A stretch of DNA of 64,000 nucleotides from assembly GCA_025980325.1 (NCBI GenBank), contig JAICXQ010000002.1:1-64000 (forward strand). Reading direction: 5' to 3'. Below, piece by piece: positions 23,917 through 33,693 of this stretch. The translations under genes were made by a program, and so were the position numbers. The stretch comes from Frankiales bacterium (GTDB lineage Bacteria; Actinomycetota; Actinomycetes; JAFAQI01). Within the stretch, counting starts at the first letter, position 1. Every line of letters starts with the position of its first letter. Below the pieces are notes generated by a model, which did no database searches, was not told the DNA's origin, and was given only the letters and a program-made list of their open reading frames with translations.

Positions 23917-24190
23917 GCTGAATGGCTCCTTTGCCGTCGATATCTCGGCGCCGGTTTCGCCATTGCTCCCTGCCAAGCCCCCGTGTGGCGACCAACTAAC
24001 ACTTGGCAGATCAACGCTCGCCATGCCCTGGATGGGCACTGCGTTCAGTCGACCTCAACACCCACGTCCGGATCCAGTGAATCGCGACACGATAGTTCCC
24101 GAATCAGCACGTATATCTAGTTTGCTCTGGCCGACACAGACCAGATCGGCAACGTCTTTTCCTAGTCTCGACGGACGGTCGTGCAGATGG

Positions 24191-26209
24191 TCAGCGTTGA
24201 GACGCGCCGCGGCGCATACGCCAGCCGAGCTGCGCGAGCTGGAGCCGGCGAGCGGCGCGCGCGGGCAGGAAGAAACCGACCCGACCGAGGCGCCGCCGCT
24301 CGTTGATCCACAATCCGAGCCGTGCCTGCGGCCGCAGGTACGCGGGCGTCAACGCGACCGACCCGGGCAGCCACAACCGTTTGCCTTCGTAACCGCGCCG
24401 CGTCGTCTTGTGCAGGAAGTCGCTGACCGCGATCGGCGTCGCCAGCAGGTTGCGCGACGACGCGAGGATGTCGTCCTCGTAGACGTACCGCCCCCACGCC
24501 TGCGCTTCCGCGCCGGTCGGCCGCAACCAGAACTCGGTGAGCACATCGGCGACCGCGGGTCGCAGATCACCGTGGCGCTGCGCGATGTCGGGGTCGAGCA
24601 CCCACTCGTCGACGAAACGGAAGACCGCCTCGCGATACAGATCCCACGGCCATGCGTCCAGCGTCGGATTCGTCGCGCTCGCGAGCACCGGCTCGACCCG
24701 ATCACCGGTACGGCGGAACCCGACGGTCACGCCGTGGTTCGCGACCGTGAACGTCTCCAACGGCCCGTACGCCTGCTCGAAATCGCCCGCGTACCCGGTC
24801 TCGGCGACCTCGTCGAACAGGTACCCCTTGACCACCGACGGATCCTGATGACCGTCGTCGCGCTTCATGTACCCGAAGAACCACACCCGGCGCAGCGGCG
24901 TCGCGTCCGCCGGCAGGTTCTCCGCCAACGCCTTCACGATGCGACCGGACCAACCGGTGTCGACGAGCGCGTACGGAACGCCGTCGCAGAAGCCCTCTTG
25001 ACGCAGGTAGTCCTGCAACAACTCGTGCAGTTCGACCGCGTGCCGGCGTACGTCGGCGGCCAGCATCGAGTCGGCGACGATGGCGTCGACCATCCACTTT
25101 TCGACGATCGCGTCGGGCGCGGTCGGTCGCGGCAACCGAGCCAGCGCCGCGCGCGCCTCGTCGTCGGCGAGGCCGAGGCGCTCGAGGACCTGCCCGATCG
25201 TGAGCCGATACATCGCCTTCCACGACCAGCTTGCCTCGTCGAGTCCACGCGTCGCTTGGCCGGCGCGGTGATAGACGGCGCGGCTGCCGTACAGGTAACG
25301 CAGGTCGAAGTCGAGCGCGAGGCGTTCGCAGAGCCGCTGCGCGATCAGGTACAGGATCTCGCCGTCGCGGGCGACGAAGTACAGCCGGCGGATCCCTTCC
25401 CGCGCTGCGTTGTTGAGCACCCACAGCACGTACGCCGCGAGGATCGGACCGGCAACGCCGGTGGCGACGTCGACGATCGGTCGCAACTCGGCCGGGGCTT
25501 CGATGCCGAGCCGCGCGAGCCGGGACGCGCCGGCCACCAGCGAACTCAGTCCACCGGTGTCGTTGCGATACCTCTCCCACGTGTGTTCGTACCGGTTCAG
25601 CGACGCGGCCGCGGCGTGTTGCGCGCGCAGCCCGAGCACTCGCGGGACGCGGACGTCGCTGCCCGCGTTGTCGCCGACGTGTCGAACGTCGCGCGCCGCC
25701 ACCTCGAGTTGCGTGACGATGTGATGGAAGAGCCGGCCGTCCGATTTCGTGACGCCATGGTCGGCGGAGACGAGGACGTCGTCGAGCAACTCGCCGAGCC
25801 CGGCTTGCGCGAGCAGACCCCGTACGACGTCGGTCGGCAGGTACATGTCCGACAGCGCGATCCGCTTGCCGTCGGCGGCCTTGAGCAGTTCGGCCGCGCC
25901 GGGCACGATCCGCGACAGCCGATGTTCGAGGTCGATCTCCATCTGCTGCAACCGCCGCGCGGATGTGTCGTCGAGGCCGAGGCTGACCGCGACTTCGTCG
26001 TAGATCCGGGTGAGCGTCGTTTCGCTGCGGTTACGCCGCGACCGTCGTTCGGCGGCGATACGTACGCGGGCGAACTCCTCCGCGCCGCAACGCGTCACCG
26101 CGGCGACGTCGGGGATCCGCCCCAGCAACAGGAACACCGAGGTCGGATCGCCGACCGCGCGCGTGATCAGCGTGTCGAAGACATCAAAGGTGTGAACCCG
26201 CGGGGTCAT
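24191..26209 (-). CDS. COG5610-type HAD-superfamily protein of a surface-glycan locus
   Basis: A 672-residue cytosolic protein. The front third is a HAD hydrolase: motif I TFDVFDTLITR, motif II ALSDMYLP, the Lys of GVTKSDGRLFHH and motif IV VGDNAGSDV. The remaining 450 residues are the helical part found in COG5610 proteins of capsule and O-antigen loci (VLNNAAREGIRRLYFVARDGE, then ALVDTGWSGRIVKAL). The exact reaction is unknown. It is the last gene of a minus-strand operon and overlaps the flippase gene upstream by an ATGA. Confidence 0.85.
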   Translation of the reverse strand: MTPRVHTFDVFDTLITRAVGDPTSVFLLLGRIPDVAAVTRCGAEEFARVRIAAERRSRRNRSETTLTRIYDEVAVSLGLDDTSARRLQQMEIDLEHRLSRIVPGAAELLKAADGKRIALSDMYLPTDVVRGLLAQAGLGELLDDVLVSADHGVTKSDGRLFHHIVTQLEVAARDVRHVGDNAGSDVRVPRVLGLRAQHAAAASLNRYEHTWERYRNDTGGLSSLVAGASRLARLGIEAPAELRPIVDVATGVAGPILAAYVLWVLNNAAREGIRRLYFVARDGEILYLIAQRLCERLALDFDLRYLYGSRAVYHRAGQATRGLDEASWSWKAMYRLTIGQVLERLGLADDEARAALARLPRPTAPDAIVEKWMVDAIVADSMLAADVRRHAVELHELLQDYLRQEGFCDGVPYALVDTGWSGRIVKALAENLPADATPLRRVWFFGYMKRDDGHQDPSVVKGYLFDEVAETGYAGDFEQAYGPLETFTVANHGVTVGFRRTGDRVEPVLASATNPTLDAWPWDLYREAVFRFVDEWVLDPDIAQRHGDLRPAVADVLTEFWLRPTGAEAQAWGRYVYEDDILASSRNLLATPIAVSDFLHKTTRRGYEGKRLWLPGSVALTPAYLRPQARLGLWINERRRLGRVGFFLPARAARRLQLAQLGWRMRRGASQR

Positions 26210-27738
26210 GCCGGCACTCCGCTACTGAGCTCGGGACTACTGAGCTCCGGACTACTGGGCTGGGGTTCGATCGGGAACGGCGTCGGCTCTGCCGGTGCGG
26301 GCCGGCGCGCGGCTCGCCACAACACCTGGAACGGGCGCAGCGCGACGACGGCGGCGAGGCCGAGGCTGACGATCGCGGCGACGGCCGCGGCGGCGACGGT
26401 CGGCGCGGCCCAACCGGACCGTGCGCTCGACGCCACGAGGTCACCGACCCCGTGACCGGCGACGTACGCGATCGCGAAGACCACGACCGGCAATACGGTC
26501 ACGCGGCCGAGCGAAAGCCCGAGAATGCGCCGGCAGGCGAGCACGACGATCGTCGACTCGATCACCGCCATGCCGACCCACGCCAGCGCGCCCGCGGCGA
26601 TACCGCCGAGCGGCAGCAGCGCCGCCATCGACAGCATGAACCACGCCGTACAACCTGCGACCGCTGCGGCAGCGACACCGACGCGTCGGGCCGCGACGAG
26701 CAGGCCGACGCCGAGACTGTTCACCGGGCCGGCGATGACGAGCGCGAGCGCGATCGCCGCGATGGCCGCGACCGCGTCGTGCCAGCGATGCCCGAACACG
26801 ACGGGGACGATCCACTGCGCGGGTGCCGCGACGGTCGCCAGCACCACGGCCGTGACGGTGCCGGTGACGAGGAACCCGGACCGGACCTGTGCCCGCGCGC
26901 CGTCGTCGCGTTGCAACGCGCGGGCGCCGACCGGCACCGCGAGTGCGCCGACCGACTGGAACACCACGAACACGGGGCTCAGCACGCGGTACGCGAACTG
27001 CAGCAGCCCGAGGTCGCGGGTGCCGACGAGCAGCGAGACGAAGCTCGTCGTCGCGAGGTCGCGGACCGCCACCAGCAGGCTGAATCCCTGGAACGGCGCC
27101 GCTTCGCGCACCATCGCGCGCGCGGAAACCGGCACCCCGTCGTCGTGCGCAACCGGTGCGGTGCGCCGCAGCCAGAGCGCGACGACCGCGGAGTTCGCCA
27201 CCGCGCCGGCGAGGTCGCCGCCGACCAGCGCACCCGGCCCGCGGTCGACGAAGACCAGGCCGACCGCGAACGCGGCCTGCGTCAGCTGCCCGACGCCGTC
27301 GGCGAACGCGAGGCCGCGGAAGTCGAGAATGCGTTGCAATCCAACCCGAATCGGCAACGTCGACGCGCGCACCGGAAGCTTGACCGAGCTCAACACGACG
27401 AGCGGCGCGATCTGCGGCAGCACGAGCGCGGTCGCCGCGGCCATGACGACCATCGAGATGCCGAGGCCCACTTGCAGACGTGTCGCGGCGTGCAGTTGCG
27501 CGCGGGTCGGGTCGCCCGGCTGGCGCACCAGGCTGGTCGTCAGCCCGGCATCGATCAGCGTCATCGCGATGCCGGTGATGCTGAGCACGATCGCGGCCTT
27601 GCCGAGATCGCTCGGCACCAATAGCCGGGCGACGACGAGCGTCGACACGAGTGTCAGGCAGCGTTCCCACGCGGTGCGAACCGCGAGCGCGAACGCGGAC
27701 GTGAACACGCGTCGGGTCAGGTTGACGTGCCGGCTCAT
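26206..27738 (-). CDS. Wzx-type polysaccharide flippase (first copy)
   Basis: A 510-residue membrane protein with 12-14 helices, starting TSAFALAVRTAWERCLTLVS and GLTTSLVRQPGDPTRAQLHA, as in lipid-linked oligosaccharide flippases. I took the ATG at 27738 (MSRHVNLTRRVF). The tail holds a short repeat, PELSSPELSS, coded by a 15-bp tandem repeat. The stop overlaps the HAD gene start by 4 nt and the start lies 13 nt after the SGNH gene stop, so all four minus-strand genes form one operon. Confidence 0.85.
   Translation of the reverse strand: MSRHVNLTRRVFTSAFALAVRTAWERCLTLVSTLVVARLLVPSDLGKAAIVLSITGIAMTLIDAGLTTSLVRQPGDPTRAQLHAATRLQVGLGISMVVMAAATALVLPQIAPLVVLSSVKLPVRASTLPIRVGLQRILDFRGLAFADGVGQLTQAAFAVGLVFVDRGPGALVGGDLAGAVANSAVVALWLRRTAPVAHDDGVPVSARAMVREAAPFQGFSLLVAVRDLATTSFVSLLVGTRDLGLLQFAYRVLSPVFVVFQSVGALAVPVGARALQRDDGARAQVRSGFLVTGTVTAVVLATVAAPAQWIVPVVFGHRWHDAVAAIAAIALALVIAGPVNSLGVGLLVAARRVGVAAAAVAGCTAWFMLSMAALLPLGGIAAGALAWVGMAVIESTIVVLACRRILGLSLGRVTVLPVVVFAIAYVAGHGVGDLVASSARSGWAAPTVAAAAVAAIVSLGLAAVVALRPFQVLWRAARRPAPAEPTPFPIEPQPSSPELSSPELSSGVPA
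26222..26266. repeat. Three imperfect 15-bp tandem repeats at the flippase 3' end
   Basis: The unit is CTACTGAGCTCSGGA and occurs about three times; it codes for the S-S-P-E-L repeat at the C-terminus of the flippase. Slippage here would change the tail by whole five-residue steps without a frameshift. Confidence 0.7.
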
Positions 27739-27751
27739 TCGTGGCGACCGT

Positions 27752-28522
27752 TCACGCGACCTGACGCAACGCGACGCGGGCGAGGCACCCGGCGAGTTCC
27801 TCGCCGACGACGCGATGAAGGTCGACCGACATGTGCAAGCCGTCCGGCAGCGGCGCACCGTGTGCCGCGACGATGTCGTCGAGCGGGAACACCGTGGCCC
27901 CGTTCGTCGCCGCGACCCGAAGGATCGCCGCGTTGACCGCGTCGATGCGCCGCAACAGCTTCGGGTTCAGGAACGGCGTCGGCGGCGCCGGCGGGTAGGC
28001 CGTCATCAGCACGATCCGGCTACCCGACTGCTCGCGAATGCGCTGGCACAACAGATCGAGCTCGGACTCGAACCGGCGCACCGGCATGCGCGACCAGCCG
28101 ACCGGCAGGCGGGCGTCGATCCGGCGCTCGATCGCGTGCAACGTCATGAGCAGCCGCCGGGTCCGCCGCCAGTACTTGTCGCGCATGCGGCTGCTGTGCC
28201 GGCGTGTGCCGAGCAGGTGCATCACGAGCCGGCGCGGGACGATCCGCGGGAACGTCTCGCCGAGACCGAACTGCAGGACGACGACGTCCGGTCGTTGCTG
28301 CGCCACCGCCGTCAGCCCGATGCCGACGTAGTCCTTGACCATCCCGTAGATCCGCGAGTCGTTGGTGACGTCGAACCGCTGCCCGTCCACGTTCTGCCGG
28401 GCGAGCACCGCCGGATACGTCGGGTACGGCTGGCCCTCCGGCCGCGGTCCGGTCACCAGGAGCGTGACCGACGCGCCGAACACGGCGACCGACAACGGCC
28501 GGCCCTCCTCGCGATCGCTCAT
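27752..28522 (-). CDS. SGNH-like hydrolase/esterase of the glycan locus
   Basis: A 256-residue protein of the SGNH fold. Block I is VAVFGASVTLL, with Ser in the usual place but GAS instead of GDS. Block III is VVVLQFGLGET, and the Asp-His pair lies in LPDGLHMSVDLH. Such enzymes often add or remove acyl groups on sugars. I took the ATG at 28522 (MSDREEGRPLS), which overlaps the stop of the methyltransferase gene by an ATGA. No signal peptide is seen, so it would act in the cytosol. Confidence 0.75.
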   Translation of the reverse strand: MSDREEGRPLSVAVFGASVTLLVTGPRPEGQPYPTYPAVLARQNVDGQRFDVTNDSRIYGMVKDYVGIGLTAVAQQRPDVVVLQFGLGETFPRIVPRRLVMHLLGTRRHSSRMRDKYWRRTRRLLMTLHAIERRIDARLPVGWSRMPVRRFESELDLLCQRIREQSGSRIVLMTAYPPAPPTPFLNPKLLRRIDAVNAAILRVAATNGATVFPLDDIVAAHGAPLPDGLHMSVDLHRVVGEELAGCLARVALRQVA

Positions 28523-29379
28523 CGCATGACCTTCAGGTGACGCAGGCTGATGATCGCCCGCTCCGCCTCGTCGTTGAGCCGCTCGGTCTCGAGGTCCTGC
28601 AACTCGATGACGTGCATGAGCAGATCGAGGCGGTTGCGTTCGGCCGCCGCCAACGTCGGGTTGCCGACGTACGGCGTCAACAACGCCTCGATCGCGCGCC
28701 ACTGCGGATCCGTGCGGTGCCCGATCACGCCGAGACCGAACACGAGTGGCGTCGTCAGCAGGCCGAGTGACGGCTTCGCATCGAGTACGTCTTCGATCGC
28801 GGTGAGCACTCCGTTGCGAGGGCCGCCTTCGTGCATCGCGAACGCGAACGCGCCCTCGCCGCGGAAGCCATGACCTTCGGCCGCGAGCTCGGCCGAATCA
28901 GGAATGGCACCGCGGGTGAACGAATGCGGCCAGACGCCTTCGGGCGCAAGCCGGTCGGGTTCGTAGTACTGGTCGCGCCGGCCGCTCGGCCAGCCGACGT
29001 CGTGCATCACCGCGATCGTGTCGAGCGGCGCGCCGTCGGCGAAGATGGCCTCAACCTCGCCGCGGACGGTGACGTAGTTGTGGTCGCCGTCGACGACGTA
29101 AAGGCCGGCGTGCGGCAGGTCGGTGAGTGCGTCGGGCGAGTAACCCTCGACGATGCGGACGTTGCGATGTTCGCTCGCGAAAGCGCGCAGCAATTCCGAC
29201 GGCGCGGGTTCGACGACGTACAGCGTGCCGCCACGAGACGCGGCCGCGGTTGCGAGCCGGACCGACATTTCGCCGCTTTCGCTGCCGATCTCGACGACGT
29301 CGGGGCAGCCGGGCAGGCCGGCGAGCCGCTCGATCACGTCGGCGTAGAACGTCAGGGAATGCAGGAGCAACTGCGGCAT
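28519..29379 (-). CDS. Class I SAM-dependent methyltransferase
   Basis: A 286-residue protein of the Methyltransf_24 type found in glycan loci. The SAM-binding region has CPDVVEIGSESGEMSVRLA, the second acidic strand TLYVVEPAPS, and the later AGLYVVDGDHNYVTV. It probably methylates a sugar or a sugar-linked group. It is the first gene of a four-gene minus-strand operon (methyltransferase, SGNH, flippase, HAD), linked by 4-nt overlaps. It is divergent from the GT2 gene. Confidence 0.85.
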   Translation of the reverse strand: MPQLLLHSLTFYADVIERLAGLPGCPDVVEIGSESGEMSVRLATAAASRGGTLYVVEPAPSELLRAFASEHRNVRIVEGYSPDALTDLPHAGLYVVDGDHNYVTVRGEVEAIFADGAPLDTIAVMHDVGWPSGRRDQYYEPDRLAPEGVWPHSFTRGAIPDSAELAAEGHGFRGEGAFAFAMHEGGPRNGVLTAIEDVLDAKPSLGLLTTPLVFGLGVIGHRTDPQWRAIEALLTPYVGNPTLAAAERNRLDLLMHVIELQDLETERLNDEAERAIISLRHLKVMR

Positions 29380-29481
29380 CGCGGGCGTACTCCTCGCTGG
29401 GATGAGGACCGCAGGCGGCGCTTCCTTTCACGTGCCTGCTGAACAACTAACGGCGAAGCCCGCCAAATGTCGCGGTCCGGG

Positions 29482-29501
29482 CCCGAACCGTTGCGTTCGG
29501 G
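29482..29501. promoter_or_regulatory. Inverted repeat in the divergent glycan-locus promoter region
   Basis: The arms CCCGAAC and GTTCGGG (7 bp, 6-nt loop) lie in the 259-bp region between the two divergent halves of the glycan locus. It could be an operator for both or an mRNA hairpin. No clear -10/-35 pair was identified around it. Confidence 0.35.
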
Positions 29502-29638
29502 TGAGACTGCTGTGGCAGATGTCGGATATCGCCTGGTCTGGTTGGCCTAATCGCGACGGATTGTGAGCAATGGCGCGAGTTTCCCGGAATCGCTGCGTTG
29601 TCCGGTGAAACGAACGCAAGCCCAGGAGCTCAGCCAGC

Positions 29639-30526
29639 ATGACTTCGCGCATGTCATCACGTCCCCGGGGCGGCACCCTCGCGGTGCACCACCCGGCCGA
29701 CGTTCTCCCGCTGCCCGGAAACCTCGATCCGACCGGGCCGCGCGTCACCGTCGTCATCCCGACGAAGAACGAAGCGGCCAACCTGCCGTGGGTGTTCGAC
29801 CGGCTGCCGGCCGGGCTGGCCGAGGTCATCGTCGTCGACGCACACAGCACCGACGGAACGGTCGAGCTGGCACGAGAGCTGCGCGCGGACGTCGTGGTCG
29901 TCCAGCAGTCCCGTCGGGGCAAGGGCAACGCGCTCGCGTGCGCGTTCGCGGTCGCGACCGGCGACATCCTCGTCATGCTCGACGCCGACGGCTCGGCGCA
30001 TCCGGCGGAGATCGTGCGCTTCGTGCAGGCGCTCGAGGCCGGGGCGGACTTCGCCAAGGGATCGCGGTTCCTCGCCGGCGGCGGGAGCGCCGACATCACC
30101 CGGCTTCGCCGCTTGGGCAACCGCATGCTCTCGTGGCTGGTCAACCGCTGCTTCGGTACCGGATACACCGATTTGTGCTACGGCTACAACGCTTTCTGGG
30201 CGCACTGCCTGCCGTACCTCGAGCTTCCGTCGGTGACCGGCGACGAGGCGATGCGCGGCGACGGGTTCGAGATCGAGACGCTGATCAACGTCCGCGTCGC
30301 GCAGTCGCCGCTCGTCGTCAGCGAAGTCGCGAGCTTCGAGTCCCGGCGACTGCACGGCGTCAGCAACCTCAACGCGTGGCGCGACGGGTGGCGGGTGCTT
30401 CGCGTCATCCTCAGCGAGCGCCGGATGCGCAAGCCGCACCCGCAGGTGTTCATTCCGTTCCCGAGCGAACCGTCCATCGGCGAGCGAACGAAACGGCGAG
30501 TGGCGCTCGCCGAAGACGTCGCGTAA
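29639..30526 (+). CDS. GT2 family glycosyltransferase
   Basis: A 295-residue enzyme of the GT-A fold. It has the opening strand VTVVIPTKNEAANL, the sugar-nucleotide region EVIVVDAHSTDGTVE and the metal-binding LVMLDADGSAHP. The end has no membrane helices, so it resembles polyprenyl-phosphate sugar synthases that work at the membrane face. It is the first gene of the plus-strand glycan operon. AGGAG lies 10 nt before the ATG. Donor and acceptor are unknown. Confidence 0.9.
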   Translation: MTSRMSSRPRGGTLAVHHPADVLPLPGNLDPTGPRVTVVIPTKNEAANLPWVFDRLPAGLAEVIVVDAHSTDGTVELARELRADVVVVQQSRRGKGNALACAFAVATGDILVMLDADGSAHPAEIVRFVQALEAGADFAKGSRFLAGGGSADITRLRRLGNRMLSWLVNRCFGTGYTDLCYGYNAFWAHCLPYLELPSVTGDEAMRGDGFEIETLINVRVAQSPLVVSEVASFESRRLHGVSNLNAWRDGWRVLRVILSERRMRKPHPQVFIPFPSEPSIGERTKRRVALAEDVA

Positions 30527-30622
30527 GCCGCGAAACGGAGACTCCCCAGCCATGTCTCTTCTTCAGTCGCAACGGTTCTCGACCCTCGCCAATACCGGCG
30601 TCGCGGCGGGCGAGGGCCGAAG

Positions 30623-32515
30623 ATGGCGGTAATGACCGAGCTAGCCTCGCCGCCGCCGGTGACCCATCGCGCGCCACCGGGTCGCCGGCGCGGGCGGATC
30701 GCGATCGGATCGCTGTCGTTGCTCGCCGCCGTCGCCGGCGGCGTGACGCTCATCGTGGTCGCGTACGCGATGGCGAAGCACTCGACGACCGTCGCGCACT
30801 TCCACGTCTTCTGGCTCGGCTTCGCGCTCGTCCTGTTGCCGGTCGCGATCGCGGGCGGGCGCGCACCGGGCCGGTGGACCGCGGGCGTGCTGCTCGTCGG
30901 GTACGGCGCGATCACCATGCTGCCGAAGCTGCTGATGAGCCCGAACGGGCCGGTGTTCTTCGACGAGTTCGGCCACATCCGGCACGCGAACGACATCGTC
31001 GCGTCCGGCCATCTCAACGTCGCGAGTTCGTACCTGCCGATCCTTCGCGTGTATCCGGGCCTAGAAGTACTCACTGCGTGGTTGCACAACCTCACCGGAG
31101 CCTCCACGTGGCACGTCGGTCAGGCGATCGTCCTGGTCGCACACTGCGGCGTGCTGCTCGTCGTGCGCTGGATCGCGCGCATGGCCGGCCTCGGCGACCG
31201 GGCCGCGTTCTTCGCCGCGCTCGTCTACTCGCTCAACCCGAGCTTCATGTACTTCGACACGCAGTACGCCTACGAATCGCTCGGCCTTCCGTTGTGCTTC
31301 ACCGCGATCGCACTTGCCTTCGCGATCACCCGGACGCGATCGGTCCGCACCGGGCTGTTCTTCGTCGTCGCCGCGCTGGCCGCGGTCGGCGCGTGCATCG
31401 TCACCCATCACGTGTCGGCGGCCGTCATGGTCGTGATGCTCGAGCTCATCTCGCTGATCTCGCCGATCGCCGGCCGGCGGGCGGCGACACCGGTCGCGCG
31501 ATGGGGCGCAGCGACCGTTGCCTTCCTCGGCGTCGCCGGTCTTGCGTTGTGGGTCACCTTCGTCGCGCCGACGACGCTCGACTACATCGACCCGCACGTC
31601 CGCGGCGGCATCCGCGGCGTCGTCGAGATCTTCACCGGCCACTCGTCGACGACATCCGGATCGGCGCGCCATCAACTGTTCTCCGGCGCCAGCGTGCCGG
31701 CGTACGAGAAGGTGCTCGCGTACGTCGCGCCGCTGCTCGCCGGGCTTGCCGTGCTCGGTGCGTTGATCCAAGCGGTACGGGACCGGCGCGACTCGCGCCG
31801 CATCGTCATGGTCACCCCGTTCATCGCGCTGGCCGGGCTGTACTTCGTCTCGCTGCCGCTCGCGTTGACGGTCGACGGCGGCGAGACCGCGCACCGCGCG
31901 TGGGGGTACGGCTACCTCGGCATCGCGATCTGCGCCGCGTACGCCGCGCCGTTCTGGACCCGGTTGTGGGTGCTGCGCGCGCGCTGGGGTTGGCCGGTCG
32001 TCGGTGCGCTCGCGCTGGTCGCGGCCGGCATCGGAAACGTCGCGGCCGGCGAGAACGTGTCGTACCGCTTCCCCGGCCCGTACCAGTTCGGCACCGACAC
32101 GCGATCGCAGACGCCCGAGCTGCATCAACTCGCCGCGTGGATCCGCGCCAACTTGCCGCCGGACATGAAGGTCGTCACCGACCGGTTCACCGGCGAGATC
32201 GTCACCAGCGAGACGACGCTCGACGTGCCGAACCCCGACGAGTCGCGCGCGTACGGTCTCTACCGCGAAGGCGACGAGGCGTCGCCGTCGTTGCGCGCGT
32301 TCCTCGCCCAACACGACTTCCGCTACTGGATCCTCGACACGAGGATCGTCAGCGAATTGCCGGCCGGCAAGTTCTTCGAGGGGTACGCCGGACCGAACAG
32401 CGTGAACCAGGCCGCGTTGGCGGGAGTCGGCAATTCGAGCTTCCGGTCCCCGTCGGGTTTCCTGACCGCTGAGTATCGCAGCGCGCACTACGTCGTCCTC
32501 GTCATCGCACCGTGA
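30623..32515 (+). CDS. Polytopic GT-C-like membrane glycosyltransferase
   Basis: A 630-residue membrane protein with about twelve helices and a last outer domain of some 150 residues. The first outer loop has VFFDEFGHIRHANDIVASGH, with acidic residues placed like the catalytic loop of GT-C enzymes. It could instead be a Wzy-like polymerase, which is otherwise missing from the locus. Start ATG at 30623 with GAGGG upstream; the stop overlaps the following GT4 gene by GTGA. Confidence 0.7.
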   Translation: MAVMTELASPPPVTHRAPPGRRRGRIAIGSLSLLAAVAGGVTLIVVAYAMAKHSTTVAHFHVFWLGFALVLLPVAIAGGRAPGRWTAGVLLVGYGAITMLPKLLMSPNGPVFFDEFGHIRHANDIVASGHLNVASSYLPILRVYPGLEVLTAWLHNLTGASTWHVGQAIVLVAHCGVLLVVRWIARMAGLGDRAAFFAALVYSLNPSFMYFDTQYAYESLGLPLCFTAIALAFAITRTRSVRTGLFFVVAALAAVGACIVTHHVSAAVMVVMLELISLISPIAGRRAATPVARWGAATVAFLGVAGLALWVTFVAPTTLDYIDPHVRGGIRGVVEIFTGHSSTTSGSARHQLFSGASVPAYEKVLAYVAPLLAGLAVLGALIQAVRDRRDSRRIVMVTPFIALAGLYFVSLPLALTVDGGETAHRAWGYGYLGIAICAAYAAPFWTRLWVLRARWGWPVVGALALVAAGIGNVAAGENVSYRFPGPYQFGTDTRSQTPELHQLAAWIRANLPPDMKVVTDRFTGEIVTSETTLDVPNPDESRAYGLYREGDEASPSLRAFLAQHDFRYWILDTRIVSELPAGKFFEGYAGPNSVNQAALAGVGNSSFRSPSGFLTAEYRSAHYVVLVIAP

Positions 32516-33693
32516 GGGTCCTGCTCGTCACGGACTTCTTCCCGCCGGTGCGCGGTGGGCTGGAAACACACGTCGACGATCTCGCCGCCGAGCTCGCCGA
32601 GCGCGGGCACGACGTGCACGTCGCGACCCTGACGCCGGACGCGACCGCAACGTCGCCGAAGGTGGACGTGCACGTCGTCACGACCGCGGTCTCCACGCTG
32701 GTGCGGCACGAGCGCGCCGACCGTCCGTTCCACCCGCCGCTGCCCGACCCGCGCGCGCGGGCGGCGTTGGGATCGCTCGTTCGCGAGCTGCGTCCCGACG
32801 TCATGCACGCGCACAGCTGGCTCGGCGTCTCACTCCCCCGGCGCGACCGGCCGCCGACGGTGTTCACCGCGCACGACTACGCGCTGGTCTGCCAGTTGCA
32901 CACGTTGCTGCGCACGAACGGCGAGCGGTGCAGCGGGCCGGCGCTGGGCAAGTGCATCGGCTGCGCCTCCCGCCGTTACGGCGCCGTCCGCTCGACCGCC
33001 CTCGCCGCCGCGACGCCGATCGGCCGCCGGTTGTTGCCCGCCGATCGGGTGCTGACGCTCAGCGAGTACGTCGCGTCGCGAATCGGTCCGTATCTCCGGA
33101 CGACACCGGTCGAGGTCACGGGCGGGTTCGTCCGCACGGCACGCATCGGTGACGATGTCGGGATGCCGGCGTTGCCGTCCCGCCCGTACGTCCTGTACGC
33201 CGGCGACCCCGGCGTGCACAAGGGGCTCGACGGGCTGCTCGACCTGTGGGCGGCGGCCGAGGTGCCGGCACCACTCGTCGTCGCGACGACGAAGCCGCTC
33301 CCTCGCGAGGTCGCCGGCGACGTCACCGTCGTCACGATGACCCGCGCACAACTCGCCGTCGCCCAAACTCGCGCCGCCGTCGCGGTCGTGCCGTCGTTGT
33401 GGGACGAGCCGTACGGGATGGTGGCGGTCGAAGCCCTCACCGCCGGCGTGCCGGTCGTGGCGAGCGCGGTCGGCGCGCTACCCGAACTCGTCACCGACAA
33501 CGTCGACGGCCTGCTGGTCCCGGCCGGCGACCGCGCCGCGTTGGCCGCGGCCTTGCGCAGCATCGTCGGTGACGACGAGCGTCGTACCCAGCTCGCCGCC
33601 GGAGCGCGACGCAACGCGGCACGATTCGCGGCCGCGAACGTCGTGCCGCGGATCGAAGCGGCGTACGTCGCCGCCGCGAAGGCGGCCGCATGA
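32512..33693 (+). CDS. GT4 glycosyltransferase with a Cys cluster
   Basis: A 393-residue GT-B enzyme. It opens with LLVTDFFPPVRGGLETHVDD. The donor site has VVPSLWDEPYGMVAVEALTA, with the E-x7-E pattern of retaining GT4 enzymes. A Cys cluster, VCQLHTLLRT with CSGPALGKCIGCASRRYG, may bind a metal and is found in some GT4 enzymes. GTG start within a GTGA overlap; the stop overlaps the CDP-alcohol phosphotransferase start (ATGA). Confidence 0.9.
   Translation: MRVLLVTDFFPPVRGGLETHVDDLAAELAERGHDVHVATLTPDATATSPKVDVHVVTTAVSTLVRHERADRPFHPPLPDPRARAALGSLVRELRPDVMHAHSWLGVSLPRRDRPPTVFTAHDYALVCQLHTLLRTNGERCSGPALGKCIGCASRRYGAVRSTALAAATPIGRRLLPADRVLTLSEYVASRIGPYLRTTPVEVTGGFVRTARIGDDVGMPALPSRPYVLYAGDPGVHKGLDGLLDLWAAAEVPAPLVVATTKPLPREVAGDVTVVTMTRAQLAVAQTRAAVAVVPSLWDEPYGMVAVEALTAGVPVVASAVGALPELVTDNVDGLLVPAGDRAALAAALRSIVGDDERRTQLAAGARRNAARFAAANVVPRIEAAYVAAAKAAA

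Noticed and set aside
23747-26455. Plus-strand frame of 902 codons opposite the HAD gene
   Set aside because: It runs across three unrelated minus-strand gene ends, has Arg/Gln-rich low-complexity composition and no domain.
29563-32472. Plus-strand frame of 969 codons overlapping the GT2 and GT-C genes in another phase
   Set aside because: It crosses two true genes and the gap between them; its composition is almost all Arg, Ala and Gly.
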